NCBI RefSeq assembly: GCF_040450955.1
Contig: NZ_CP144373.1
Coordinates: forward strand, 1,716,486 to 1,780,485
Direction: 5' to 3'
DNA: 64,000 nucleotides
DNA from: Thermodesulfovibrio sp. 3907-1M
Lineage (GTDB): Bacteria > Nitrospirota > Thermodesulfovibrionia > Thermodesulfovibrionales > Thermodesulfovibrionaceae
The notes under the pieces: model-generated
What the model was told of the DNA's origin: nothing
Databases searched by the model: none
What the model saw: only the letters and a program-made list of their open reading frames with translations
Part shown: positions 53,234 through 63,500 of the stretch, one piece after another
Layout of the letters: every line of letters begins with the position of its first letter
Numbering within the stretch: position 1 is the first letter of the stretch
Translations under genes and position numbers: made by a program

Positions 53234-54145
53234 AAAGCATCGGACAAGATGTCCGGGAGCTACCTCACGAAGGGAAGGAGGCTCAACCCTGCACTCCTTC
53301 CCTTTATATTTACATCTTGGATAAAATACGCATCCCTGAGGTAAATTTTTAAGGTCCGGAACACTACCCGGAATGCCTTCTATTTTCTTTCCTTCTACAG
53401 GCATGCAATCCAGAAGAGCTCGGGTATAAGGATGCAGAGGATTTTTAAAAATCTCCTCCACATCTCCCATCTCCATGATTCTCCCTGCATACATAACCAT
53501 CATTCTATCAGCGTACTCGCCAAGAATGTTCATGTCATGAGTTATTAAAATCATGGCTTTTTCCTTTTCTTTAATTAAAAAATAAAGAAGATCAAGAATT
53601 TCTTCCTGCACAGTTACATCCAGTGCAGTAGTGGGTTCGTCCGCTATTATAAGCTCGGGCTCACATGCTATTGCCATTGCTATCATAACTCTCTGACGCA
53701 TTCCACCTGAAAGCTGATGGGGATAGTTATTGATTATATGGGCTATTTTAAGCTCGTTAAATATTTGTTCCGTTCTTTTTATTGCTTCTTTCTCAGACAT
53801 ATTAAAATGATAGATAAACATCTCTGCGACCTGATAGCCTGCTTTCAGAACAGGATTTAAAGAGACCATAGGGTCCTGAAATATACAGGAAATCTCTTTA
53901 CCTCTGATTTTTCTTATCTGAGAAGAATCAAGAGCAAGAATATCTGTATTTTTAAATATTAATCTGCCCGTAACTCTGAAATAATCTGGCAAAAGATTTA
54001 TTATTGAGAGTCCTGTTAGAGTTTTTCCGCTGCCACTCTCGCCAACAATAGAAAATATCTCACCCTTTTTTACATGAAAATTGATATCATCTATGATAGC
54101 AGCATTTTTATAAAATGTCCTTAGATTTTGAACCTGAAGTAGCAC
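53225..54145 (-). CDS. Oligopeptide/dipeptide ABC transporter ATP-binding protein (DppD/OppD type), orphan
   Basis: 306 residues. Walker A GESGSGKT (35-42), ABC signature SGGMRQR (near 150), Walker B LIIADEPTTALD, and the C-terminal oligopeptide-transporter extension with a C-x6-C-like CVFYPRCKYKGKEC (near 275). Normally in an operon with permeases and a second ATPase; here its neighbours are an IHF gene upstream and convergent sufB, so partners must be elsewhere, or it is a relic. Intact reading frame. Confidence 0.88.
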   Translation of the reverse strand: MLLQVQNLRTFYKNAAIIDDINFHVKKGEIFSIVGESGSGKTLTGLSIINLLPDYFRVTGRLIFKNTDILALDSSQIRKIRGKEISCIFQDPMVSLNPVLKAGYQVAEMFIYHFNMSEKEAIKRTEQIFNELKIAHIINNYPHQLSGGMRQRVMIAMAIACEPELIIADEPTTALDVTVQEEILDLLYFLIKEKEKAMILITHDMNILGEYADRMMVMYAGRIMEMGDVEEIFKNPLHPYTRALLDCMPVEGKKIEGIPGSVPDLKNLPQGCVFYPRCKYKGKECRVEPPSLREVAPGHLVRCFLH

Positions 54146-54146
54146 T

Positions 54147-54425
54147 TCACTTATTTAAAGCTTCCCGAAGAGCTTTGCTCATTTTAAAATGTATTGCTCT
54201 CTGAGCTGGAACTTTAATCTTCTCACCTGTTTTTGGATTTCTTGCAGTTCTTTCAGGTCTTTGTTTTACTTTAAAATTGGCAAATCCTCTTATCTCAATC
54301 TTTTCACCCCTTGATAGGGTTTCTGTCATACAATCAAAAATCATATCTATTATTGTCTCAATTTGTTTTTTTGTTAAAATATCAATTTTTTGAGAAACCC
54401 TTTCAATTAGCTCTGATTTTTTCAT
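54147..54425 (-). CDS. HU/IHF-family DNA-bending protein
   Basis: 92 residues. MKKSELIERVSQKI start, GEKIEIRGFANFKVKQRPERTARNPKTG-like arm (key GFANF, RNPKTG near 60-65) and FKMSKALREALN. Closer to IHF beta than HU in the C-terminal. Next to sppA; the ABC gene follows after one base. Confidence 0.93.
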   Translation of the reverse strand: MKKSELIERVSQKIDILTKKQIETIIDMIFDCMTETLSRGEKIEIRGFANFKVKQRPERTARNPKTGEKIKVPAQRAIHFKMSKALREALNK

Positions 54426-54454
54426 ATCTGTCCTCCCTGTCTGTTTAAATAATT

Positions 54455-55312
54455 TTAATTCTGCAATACCGGTGAATATAAATAATAAACCTGTATATAA
54501 GGCAAAATCTTTTTTATCAATGACTCAGTATCACTTTTTAAAAGTTCAATTAACAGCGTTGATTTCTTCGTTACTATCTCTGGTTCACCTTTTATTTTAG
54601 CAAGCTGAGCAGCCACTTTTATTGCATAATCAAGATCACCTATCTCATCTACAAGTCCGAGCTCTTTAGCTTTCAGTCCTGTGAATACTCTTCCATCAGC
54701 TATTTTTCTTACTTTTTCTACTGGAATTTTCCTTCCTTCAGCCACAGCTTTGATAAACTGTTCATGAACATCATCTATCAATCTTTGCAATACTTCTTTT
54801 TCATCACTCTGTAAAGGCTTAAAAGGAGATGTAATGTCTTTGTATCTGCCACTTTTTATAACTTCTGCCTTAACTCCAATTTTGTCAAGCAAACCTTTTA
54901 TATTGGGTATCTCTATCAATACTCCTATTGAGCCTGTAAGTGTTCCTGGATTAGCAATTATTTTTGTAGCAGGGCAGGAAATATAATAGCCTCCTGAGGC
55001 AGCTACAGAACCCATAGAAACTACAACAGGTTTCACAGAGATTGTTCTTTTTATTTCTTCATACATTTCCTGTGATGGAACAACAGCACCACCAGGGCTA
55101 TCCACACGTATTACAATAGCTTTTATTGAGGGATCCTTTCTGTATTGTTTTATTTCATCAATTGCTTGCTTAGAGTCTACAATAACACCTTTAATATTAA
55201 CGATAGCCACTTTGCCAGGAGAAAGCCCGCTTTCCATAATGGTTATAATAAGGCTCAACAAAAGCAGAATTCCAATGATAATAAATAATATTTTAAGCGG
55301 TTTATTTTTCAT
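54455..55312 (-). CDS. sppA: Signal peptide peptidase SppA, 36K type
   Basis: 285 residues. N-terminal membrane anchor (7-27), catalytic Ser in GSVAASGGYYIS (near 107) and Lys in KSGRYKDITSPF (near 160), dyad of the short SppA. Digests signal peptides left in the membrane. Overlaps the rpsA end by 11 bases. Confidence 0.94.
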   Translation of the reverse strand: MKNKPLKILFIIIGILLLLSLIITIMESGLSPGKVAIVNIKGVIVDSKQAIDEIKQYRKDPSIKAIVIRVDSPGGAVVPSQEMYEEIKRTISVKPVVVSMGSVAASGGYYISCPATKIIANPGTLTGSIGVLIEIPNIKGLLDKIGVKAEVIKSGRYKDITSPFKPLQSDEKEVLQRLIDDVHEQFIKAVAEGRKIPVEKVRKIADGRVFTGLKAKELGLVDEIGDLDYAIKVAAQLAKIKGEPEIVTKKSTLLIELLKSDTESLIKKILPYIQVYYLYSPVLQN

Positions 55313-56906
55313 TTTCTCCTGTCTTTTTCATGCTTAATCCGATTTTTCTTTTATCTCTGTCTACTTTTACAACCACAACCTTTATTTCATCTCCTTCTTT
55401 CACAGGTTTGCTTTTATCAATCTCAGAGTTATAAACCAATCCTTCAACAATTCCTTCAATATCAACAAATAATCCGTGTTCAGTTTGTTTAATTACCTTG
55501 GCATTGTAAACTTCTCCAACTTTAAACCTCTCTGGAATTTCATTAATCCATGGATCTTCAGTAAGCTGTTTTACGCCCAGTGAAAGTTTTTCCTTTTCAG
55601 GTTCTAAATTTAAAATAACAGCCTCAATTTTTTGTCCTTTTTTAAAAAATTGTGAGGGATGGTCAACATGTTTTGTCCATGAAATGTCAGATATATGAAT
55701 GAGTCCATCAACTCCTTCTGGCAGTCTTACAAATACTCCAAAATCTGTTATTGTTTTTACTCTTCCTGTAATCCTATCGCCCACTTTGTATTTTTTAGCA
55801 ACCACTTCCCATGGTTTGGGCTTCAGTTGTTTAAGGCTTAGAGAGATTTTTCTCTTTTCTTTATCAATATCAAGAACTTTTACATTTATCCATTCATCCA
55901 CTTCTGCATAATATGTTGGATGCTTTGGAGTTGTCCAGTCAAGTTCACTTAAATGAATCAGTCCTTCAACTCCCTCTTCAAGCTCAACAAAAATACCAAA
56001 CTCCTCAATTTTTGTTACTTTCCCTCTAACTTTCATGCCTGGTAGGTATTTTTTTTCAATATTTTCCCATGGATCAGGATTTTTCTGCTTATATCCAAGT
56101 GTTATTCTTTCAGTCTCCGAGTCAACTTTCAATACAATAAATTCATACTCCTTACCTGTTTCAAAAAACTGAGAAGGATGTTTAACTTTGCCCCAGGATA
56201 TGTCAGAAATATGAAGAAAACCATCAAGCCCGCCAAGATCAACAAAAACTCCATAGTTTGTTATATTTTTCACAACGCCTTTTATTTTCAGTCCTTCTCT
56301 TATTTTTTCAGATATTTCCTTTTTAAGTTTTTCCCTTTCTTCCTGTAGATAAGCTTTTCTTGAAAAAATTAAAGAAGTTTTAAGATTTCTCCACTGTCCA
56401 TAAAGATTTTTGGGCGGCTCAATTTTTTCTATCTTTACTTTAAAAGTTTTTCCTGTGTATTCATCAAGATTTCTCGGTTTTCTCAGTTCAAGCAATGAAG
56501 CAGGTATAAAACCATTTATACCATAAAAGAGCGTTAAAACGCCTCCCTTTGTTTTTCCAGTAACCTTTACTTCAACAGGCTGTCCTTTTTCATAAGCATC
56601 CATAAGAATTTCCCATCCCTTTATTTTCAATGCCCTTTCTCTTGACAGAGATATTACTCCCTGGGCATCATCTATTTTTTCAATAAAAACCTCTATTTGA
56701 TCTGCTTCTTTAACATTCTTCAGCTCTTCTTCTGAAAATTCATTGAGTGGGATAATTCCCTCAAATTTATATCCCACATCCACTATTACTCCATCATTTC
56801 TTACTCCTATTATTTTACCTTTTACGATCTCTCCTCTTTCTAAATGAGAAAGTGAGGCTTCATAGAGACTTTCCAATTCTTGTTTTTCACTGATCTCACT
56901 CTGCAT
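55302..56906 (-). CDS. rpsA: 30S ribosomal protein S1
   Basis: 534 residues with six S1 repeats starting about residues 20, 105, 195, 280, 365, 455, each with the FVxLxxGVxGLIHxS pattern (for example EEFGIFVELEEGVEGLIHLS). Binds mRNA leaders and helps unfolding; in a genome with leaderless genes its role there is of interest. Between ispH and sppA; order ispH-rpsA, cmk-aroA is a common arrangement in anaerobes. Confidence 0.95.
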   Translation of the reverse strand: MQSEISEKQELESLYEASLSHLERGEIVKGKIIGVRNDGVIVDVGYKFEGIIPLNEFSEEELKNVKEADQIEVFIEKIDDAQGVISLSRERALKIKGWEILMDAYEKGQPVEVKVTGKTKGGVLTLFYGINGFIPASLLELRKPRNLDEYTGKTFKVKIEKIEPPKNLYGQWRNLKTSLIFSRKAYLQEEREKLKKEISEKIREGLKIKGVVKNITNYGVFVDLGGLDGFLHISDISWGKVKHPSQFFETGKEYEFIVLKVDSETERITLGYKQKNPDPWENIEKKYLPGMKVRGKVTKIEEFGIFVELEEGVEGLIHLSELDWTTPKHPTYYAEVDEWINVKVLDIDKEKRKISLSLKQLKPKPWEVVAKKYKVGDRITGRVKTITDFGVFVRLPEGVDGLIHISDISWTKHVDHPSQFFKKGQKIEAVILNLEPEKEKLSLGVKQLTEDPWINEIPERFKVGEVYNAKVIKQTEHGLFVDIEGIVEGLVYNSEIDKSKPVKEGDEIKVVVVKVDRDKRKIGLSMKKTGENEK

Positions 56907-56926
56907 GGTCCAGTTCCTCCTTACTT

Positions 56927-57766
56927 TTATAAACTTTTTATTTTATCAATTACTTCATCAATAATCCACTGAGGAGTTGATGCTCCTGCTGTAATACCAA
57001 TTTTTTTAGCAGATTTAACCCAGTCTTTGTCAATCTCTTGAGCATCTTCTATATGATATGTTTTTACACCAATCTTTCTACAAAGATTGGCAAGCTGGGT
57101 TGTATTTGCACTATTTTTACCTCCTACAACAATCATAACATCAACTTCTCGGGCAACTTTCTCTGTTGCCTCAAGCCTTCTGGATGTAAAATTACATAAA
57201 GTGTTGAAAATTCTTATCTCTTCAAATTCATTTTGGGAGTTTACTATTTTGTTTACTATCTCCTTAACCTTTGAGATTGGCTGAGTTGTCTGTTGAATTA
57301 TACCAATTTTTTTATTTAAAGCTGGAGTTTCATCAGAGCCTATTACAGCAGCTTTTTCACCGGCATAACTGAAAATTCCTTTAACTTCAGGATGTTCCCT
57401 GTCACCGATAATGAGAACCTGATAACCTTCAGATGCTAATTTTGCAGCAAGACTCTGAGCTTTTTTTACAAAAGGACATGTGGCATCAATAACCTCAATA
57501 CCGAGCTTTTTAATCTCTTCAGAGTTTTCCTTCGGGATTCCATGAGCTCTGATTATCAATGTTTTTATGTTTTTTTCATGGATATCATCTATGGGATAAA
57601 CGCCTAAATCTTTAAGTTTTTCTACAACCCGAGGATTATGAATGATAGGTCCTAAGGTAAAAACGCCGTCTTTATGTTTTCTAGCAACATCAAAGGCGAT
57701 GTCAATAGCTCTTTTTACTCCAAAACAAAAACCAGCACCTTCTACAAGAACAATCTCTTTTAACAT
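56927..57766 (-). CDS. ispH: 4-hydroxy-3-methylbut-2-enyl diphosphate reductase IspH
   Basis: 279 residues. Three cluster cysteines: GFCFGVKRAI (C12-C13 region), DATCPFV (near 96) and FNTLCNFTSRR (near 193), with RAHGIP near 75. Last step of the MEP isoprenoid path. Short form without an S1 fusion. Confidence 0.95.
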   Translation of the reverse strand: MLKEIVLVEGAGFCFGVKRAIDIAFDVARKHKDGVFTLGPIIHNPRVVEKLKDLGVYPIDDIHEKNIKTLIIRAHGIPKENSEEIKKLGIEVIDATCPFVKKAQSLAAKLASEGYQVLIIGDREHPEVKGIFSYAGEKAAVIGSDETPALNKKIGIIQQTTQPISKVKEIVNKIVNSQNEFEEIRIFNTLCNFTSRRLEATEKVAREVDVMIVVGGKNSANTTQLANLCRKIGVKTYHIEDAQEIDKDWVKSAKKIGITAGASTPQWIIDEVIDKIKSL

Positions 57767-57789
57767 ACTGTTTTTGATAATACATGATA

Positions 57790-58458
57790 TCAGTCATCCT
57801 CTGCAACTTTTTTTAAAATGATTGATACAACTTCCTGAGCTGTAAGCCTTGATGTATCAATATAAAAAGCATCTTTACTGATTCTTAAGGGAGCATCTTT
57901 ACGGGAGGAGTCTCTTTTGTCTCTTTCAATAACATCTCTTAATGCTTCATCAAAGGTTATTTTTTTACCTGATTGTATGAGTTGCTCAAATCTTCTGTGG
58001 GCTCTTTCTTCTGGGGATGCGTCCAGATAAAACTTTTTCCACGCATCAGGAAAAACAACTGTTGTCATATCTCTTCCTTCAGCAACAAGATTCATCTTTT
58101 CTGCAAAGCTTCTCTGAAGAGGCAGTAAAAACTCTCTTATAATCTTTTTAGCAGAAAGCTCTGATGTAACAGCACCAACTTTGGGGTCTCTAATTAACTC
58201 TGAGACATCTTCATCAGATAAAAAGACTCTACCATTTTCATAGTAAATCTTTATATTTGAAAGCTCTCTTTCTATTTCATGCTCTGTTAACAGTGAAAAA
58301 TCATCAATGTTCTGAAATTTCTTAAAAAAATAGTATGCCACAGCCCTGTATAGAGCGCCTGTATCAAGATATTGAAAGCCCAATGCTTTAGCTACCTGTC
58401 TTGAAACAGTGCTTTTACCAGCACCAGAAGGTCCATCAATTGCTATTACCTTTTTCAT
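57790..58458 (-). CDS. cmk: Cytidylate kinase
   Basis: 222 residues. P-loop GPSGAGKSTV (8-17), YLDTGALYRAVAYY (30-43), AEGRDMTTVVFPDA (near 125), DKRDSSRKDAPLR. Phosphorylates CMP/dCMP. Overlaps aroA by 4 bases. Confidence 0.96.
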   Translation of the reverse strand: MKKVIAIDGPSGAGKSTVSRQVAKALGFQYLDTGALYRAVAYYFFKKFQNIDDFSLLTEHEIERELSNIKIYYENGRVFLSDEDVSELIRDPKVGAVTSELSAKKIIREFLLPLQRSFAEKMNLVAEGRDMTTVVFPDAWKKFYLDASPEERAHRRFEQLIQSGKKITFDEALRDVIERDKRDSSRKDAPLRISKDAFYIDTSRLTAQEVVSIILKKVAEDD

Positions 58459-59747
58459 CTCTGAAGCATCTCAAGAAGACTATAAAACTCCGGGAATGAT
58501 ATATCAACACAGTCTGCGTCTTTTATCACAGTTTCACCTTGTGCAATAAGTGCTGCTATGCTTAATGCCATTGCTATACGGTGGTCCTTATAAGAGTAAA
58601 CCCGGGCACCTTTAAGCCTGCACGGACCTTTTATCTCAACTCCATCTTCAAACTCTTTTATTGAAACACCCATTTTACTGAGCTCTGTGGTCATTGCTTT
58701 TATTCTGTCTGATTCCTTTGCTCTTAAATCCTTAGCGTCCTTAATTACTGTGGTTCCTTCAGCCTGTGTGGCTACAACACATAAAACTGGAAATTCATCA
58801 ATAAGTCTTGGAATAATCTCACCCTGAACACTCACAGCTTTAAGAGCACTAGCAGTTTTTACTGATATATCTCCCACAGGCTCTCCAGCCTGTTCTTTTA
58901 AATTAAATATCTCTATGTTTGCACCCATTGATTTTAAAACTTCAATAAAACCAGTTCTTGTCTCATTCAGGCAGACATTTTTAATTATTATCTCAGAGCC
59001 TGACACAAGGCAGGCTCCTGCAATGAAAAAAGCTGCTGATGAGAAATCATTTGGTATGACTATATCAAAAGGTTTAAGAGGATGCTCGGGTGGTGTTATT
59101 TTTATTGTATTATTGTTTATTTCAAGCTCTACCCCCATGCTTTTAAGCATCTTCTCAGTGTGATCTCTGCTTTTATGGGGTTCTGTGACAGAAGTCTCAC
59201 CTTCTGCAAAAAGAGCTGCAAGCAGAATCGCACTTTTTACCTGTGCAGAGGCAATGGGCATACTATAGTTTATTGCCTTTAGATGACCTCCTTTTATCAC
59301 AAGAGGTGGGAGTGTGTTTTCTGCTCTTCCCATGATGTTAGCTCCCATAAGCCTCAAAGGCTCAATAATTCGTCTCATCGGTCTTTGCCTAAGAGAGTCA
59401 TCACCTGTAAGCACGCTTAAAAACGGCTGTCCTGCAAGTATTCCGCTAAGTAGTCTTATCGTTGTTCCAGAATTTCCACAGTCAATGACATTTTCAGGCT
59501 CTTTCAAGGAATGTAAACCCTTTGCATTAACCATGATCTCTTTTGCCTGTGTTATCTGAATTTCTGCTCCAAGCGATCTCATCGCAGTGAGACTGCTGAG
59601 AGGGTCTTTTGCCCATAAAAAGTTTTTTATCCTTGAATGACCCTCTGCCATACAGGCAAACATAACTGCTCTGTGAGATATGGATTTATCAGCAGGTGGA
59701 GTTATCTCGCCTTTAAGAGCTTTCGCTTTTCTAAGAAGTCTCTCCAT
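58455..59747 (-). CDS. aroA: 3-phosphoshikimate 1-carboxyvinyltransferase (EPSP synthase)
   Basis: 430 residues. PADKSISHRAVMFACMAEG (17-35), GNSGTTIRLLSG (91-102), IPNDFSSAAFFIAGA (near 230), and DEFPVLCVVA, LRAKESDRIKAM, YKDHRIAMAL near the end. Chorismate pathway. TATAAT at 59761-59756 lies 8 bases before the ATG and no ribosome site is present, another leaderless candidate. Confidence 0.97.
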   Translation of the reverse strand: MERLLRKAKALKGEITPPADKSISHRAVMFACMAEGHSRIKNFLWAKDPLSSLTAMRSLGAEIQITQAKEIMVNAKGLHSLKEPENVIDCGNSGTTIRLLSGILAGQPFLSVLTGDDSLRQRPMRRIIEPLRLMGANIMGRAENTLPPLVIKGGHLKAINYSMPIASAQVKSAILLAALFAEGETSVTEPHKSRDHTEKMLKSMGVELEINNNTIKITPPEHPLKPFDIVIPNDFSSAAFFIAGACLVSGSEIIIKNVCLNETRTGFIEVLKSMGANIEIFNLKEQAGEPVGDISVKTASALKAVSVQGEIIPRLIDEFPVLCVVATQAEGTTVIKDAKDLRAKESDRIKAMTTELSKMGVSIKEFEDGVEIKGPCRLKGARVYSYKDHRIAMALSIAALIAQGETVIKDADCVDISFPEFYSLLEMLQR

Positions 59748-59755
59748 AAGGTTTT

Positions 59756-59761
59756 ATTATA
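59756..59761 (-). promoter_or_regulatory. -10 element of the aroA operon
   Basis: TATAAT on the minus strand (59761-59756), 8 bases before the aroA ATG at 59747. A clean -35 at standard spacing is not seen (TTTACA is 14 bases upstream). Probable leaderless start. Confidence 0.5.
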
Positions 59762-60001
59762 GCATAAAAATTCTTTGTAAAATATTTTTCGCTCCTACGG
59801 ATTGTTTAGTTGGAAAGCATTATTTCCCTGTAAAGAGCTTTATCAGGCAGAGCAATTTTTAATAGATTTCGCATCCGCTGTTTTTTCAGTAATAATTGCG
59901 TTGCCACAATTTACCATCAAATGGTTTCCATCCATTATTTTTTACATTACGTATGTATTCATTCGTTGTCATCGTTTTAAACCATTGTATGATTTTCTGT
60001 A

Positions 60002-60023
60002 GGGGCGAACCTGTGTGTTCGCC
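60002..60023. repeat. REP-like palindrome 1
   Basis: GGGGCGAAC and GTTCGCC form an inverted repeat (60002-60023). Lies inside the RAYT frame. Confidence 0.8.
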
Positions 60024-60032
60024 TATGTTATT

Positions 60033-60055
60033 GGGGCAGACACGCAGGTCTACCC
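60033..60055. repeat. REP-like palindrome 2
   Basis: GGGGCAGAC and GTCTACCC form an imperfect inverted repeat, sharing GACACGCAGGTC with palindrome 3. In the RAYT frame it encodes V-D-L-R-V-C-P. Confidence 0.8.
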
Positions 60056-60346
60056 GTACATTTATTATTATGAAATGGATGTGATTTGGCATTATAATGT
60101 GTTGGTCACATTGGATATCAGGAAATTTATTCATTAATTCAAAATACCATTTTTTCAATCATTTTCCCAGCATCGTTTAAAATCATTTCACCATCAACAA
60201 CATCCCCAAATAAACATTGGCGGTTTTTTGTGTAAATCGTTACAAAATACGCGCCGGGTTGGGAATAAACGTATTCTTTTAAACGAATTGAACGGCGGTG
60301 GTGAATGTCGGGATTATATTTCATCCTTTCACAACCCATTTTATCA

Positions 60347-60367
60347 GGGCGGACACGCAGGTCCGCC
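60347..60367. repeat. REP-like palindrome 3
   Basis: GGGCGGAC and GTCCGCC, inverted, upstream of the RAYT start. Shares the core with palindrome 2, so both belong to one REP family mobilised by such transposases. Confidence 0.8.
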
Positions 60368-60392
60368 ACTACGTTTATGATAATTCTTCCTT

Positions 60393-60521
60393 TCACACAC
60401 TCCTTGCTTTTTCTAACCTTGTTTTAACAAGTTCTGTCACTGCCCAGTAGACCTCTTTTCGCTCTTCATCTGTTAAGCCAAGGGCATCAAAAATTATATA
60501 ATCAAGGGCTTTATGTATCAT
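60393..60521 (-). CDS. 42-residue protein coupled to the methylase gene
   Basis: ATG at 60521-60519 overlaps the methylase stop in ATGA, the usual sign of translational coupling. 42 residues: MIHKALDYIIFDALGLTDEE, RKEVYWAVTELVKTRLEKAR, SV. This resembles the extreme C-terminal helix found at the end of longer Eco57I-type methylases (FDALGLTEEER-like). It may be a split-off end of the large protein or a separate helper peptide. Too short for a domain search to be decisive by eye. Confidence 0.65.
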   Translation of the reverse strand: MIHKALDYIIFDALGLTDEERKEVYWAVTELVKTRLEKARSV

Positions 60522-63500
60522 ATTTTATTACCTTCAATTATTTTTATTTCTTCTTCCGTTAAAGCATAAAGTTTATAAACCAATTGGTCAATCTCTCTTT
60601 CAAGGGCTTTGACCTGAGTTTGTTTTTGCTGGTTCTCCATATAATCCTCGGATTGGGTGAGGGAGAGGATTTGGGAGACGAGGTTTTCTATCCCTTTGAC
60701 TATGGGCTGGTTTTGGGGAGTGATTTTCTTCATTGGCAGTTTTCCAATATAATATTCATCAAAATGCATTGTCCTTATTGCTCTGTTATAGACAAACCAG
60801 TAGTAAAACCATTCAGCTAAGCGCGAATTCAAAATTCCCAGAATATACTCATATGAAAATCTATCGTCAGTTAAAAATGTATTCATTACTGTATCAAGCG
60901 TTAGGAAGCCTTCTTTGTCATAAGTCGCCATTATAATTATTCTGTCAAATGGATTCATAACATGAGCTACTATATTTTGAGAGATTATTTTTGGTCTCAT
61001 CAGTTCCTGAATTTTTTTATTTATTAACTCGGTTTTATCCAATTTCACATAGTCAATTTTACCATATATTCTGTATTTACCGATGTTTTTACCCTTTAAT
61101 ATCTCAATTCCACCTTTTCCTACTACTCTTTTTTGAAATGGCAATCCTCTAAAGGTTTTTGAAATTGATGATAAAGGAAGAGAGTTCTCTCTCATTTTAT
61201 AAAGAATATTTTTCTTTTGGTCATCCAAATAAACAGGGATAATATTAAGGTTATGGCAATCAGCAATTGATATCTTTCCGAGACGCAGAATATTTTTACT
61301 CCATCCTTCAAATGTAAAGAACTCATAATTCTTTTGTTGAGTATCACTTTTAAAAATAATAATCACCTGTTCTAATAATACATCCTCAAATGCCTTGCTG
61401 ACATCTGCAATATCTATAAGAAGATTCTTATTTAAAACAAATTTTCTTGTATTTTCCCAACCCTCTACATAAGTAAGGCTTTTCGGAACTATGTAGGCTA
61501 CTATTCCTTTAATATTAGTAATATGAGTGGCTCTTTCAATAAAAAATGATGCTGAGTTTTTTCTGGAATCAAAATATCGGTATTGATTTACAAGTTTATC
61601 TTTACTCCTTAAAACTCCACTATACGGCGGATTAGCAATTACAATATCAAAGCCACCTTTTTGATGAAATACCTCAGAAAAATAAACTTCAAAATCAAAT
61701 TCTGTGTGTCCTTTTGTTATTTCTCTAATCAATTCATCAATCTGTCTTTTATATTCTTGTTTTTTCGATGGGTTTGTTTCGTTGAAATATAATGGCTTAA
61801 GTTTTTCTAATCTTCCAAATGCATCTGCATTGAATAAATCTTTTTCAACCCCCAAAAGTGAATCCCCACAAACAACCTTATAATCAAGGTTTGGAAGAGG
61901 TTTTATCTGATAAAAGTCCTCCTCATCTACAATCATTGAAAGCCAGAACCTTAATTTACAGATTTCAACTGCTCCGGGGTCTATATCAACGCCATAAAGG
62001 GAGTTTTCAATTGAGTGGCGTTTTAGTTGATAGGTGTTAATTTCCCTGTTTAGATAGATTGATAATAATTGTCTCAATTTCACAATCTCATGCATCATTC
62101 CTATTGGAAATGCTCCTGACCCAACAGCAGGGTCGCAAACTTTAATATCAGCAAGAAGTTTATCAATGAGTTCTGCGTTTTGAATGATACTTTCTGGCAT
62201 TTTATGTTCGTACTTTGTTTCTTTCTGATATCCCATCTCAATTTTTTCTTTCTTTTCAATGGCGGTTCTTTCGTGCTCTAAAATTAAATCAGCATATTTA
62301 ACAAACTCTTCTATGTCTTTCTTTGTACAGACAAGAATGTCTGTGCTACACAAGTAACTTATTAAACTCTCCTGACACATATAATGGACAATTTCTCTTG
62401 GTGTATAATAAACACCGTATTCTTTATTAAACTTTGTCTCTTCTCCCTTTTTACCCGACTTCAAAACCTTTACATACTCATCAAAATTATCAGGTCTGAT
62501 GGCATTTAATTTCTCATAGATTTTTCCAAGAAGCTCTGGGTCAAGGGCAACCTCTTTTTCAAGTGGCTCTTCTTCATTAACTGTGAAGTTGTATCTATCA
62601 AAAACATCTAAAATTCCATCGCCAATATCGCCTTCTTTTGTTCTGTTGCTATTTGAAAAAAGTTCATTTGGTAAAAGCAAATCAACATTTTCCCAGTCAA
62701 AATCATTTATTGGGTCAAAAAGCCCACCATTTAAAAATGGAATCTTACAATTAAATCTGTTGTAATAATGGTCATATGCAGTTCTATCAGTTCTTAATGC
62801 CTCATAAAAGAGTGGTTCAAGTATATCGTTATAAAAGTTTTTGTAATCTCCGAATTCCCTATTAAATAATCTTCTTATGAAATCCTTTGGGCCTGTTCCC
62901 CAAAGTTTTCCTCTTTCAACTCCAAACCATCCTTTTTTCTGAAGAAAATATAAAAATACAATTTGACCGAGAAGTTTTTTTGCAAAGTCAACGGTATTGA
63001 TGTTTTTATTTTGGAACTCCCGCTGAACAATTTGGCTATTTTTTACGATTTTATCGAGTTCTAATTTTGTTCTTATGAACAGGTCTCTATACTTTTCAAA
63101 AAATTCTTTTGTTACAACCTCTATATCAAAGGCTTTTTCTAAATCTTCAAGGGTTGGCTTTAGCTCATCATTTTCAAGTATTGGTAAAAATCTACTTTGG
63201 GCAGTATGGCTTTTTTCATTTTTGCCAACCAAAAATGACCATCTCTTTGCAGGTGTGAATTCTTCTTTGACTTTTACTTTGCCAACTGGTGTTTCCTCAA
63301 AGCGATAATCCATCTTAACGAGAGAAAAACGCCAATCCTCTTCATCTGGTGAGACAAAGGCAACAAGGGCTGCGTCTTTTTCAGTGGTTGTCCCGAGTCT
63401 TCCCCTTAAGTATTCAGCAACAAAATTTCTCTGAGCAGTTCTTGCTCTGTAAAGGGATGTTCCTCTTTTTAAATTCACAACCAATATATCAATCTTATTA

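Larger units (their letters stand above)
59886..60324 (-). pseudogene. REP-associated tyrosine transposase (RAYT/Y1), decayed
   Basis: From ATG 60324: RRSIRLKEYVYSQPGAYFVT and the N-terminal RAYT half; a single extra A in the A6 run near 60155-60160 shifts the frame, and the sequence continues in another frame with KWYFELMNKFPDIQC, the HUH-type MPNHIHFIII and QWFKTMTTNEYIRNVKNNGW, ending GKLWQRNYY and then a stop where the family continues for about 30 residues. The HUH is H-I-H. Two REP-like palindromes lie inside the frame between HFIII and QKIIQWFK. Broken and truncated; no longer a transposase, unless the A6 is a programmed slip site. Confidence 0.85.

Noticed and set aside
60155-60160. 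A6 run as a programmed frameshift site of the transposase
   Set aside because: The gene is also truncated after NYY, so loss by decay is simpler; kept only as a remark in the findings.
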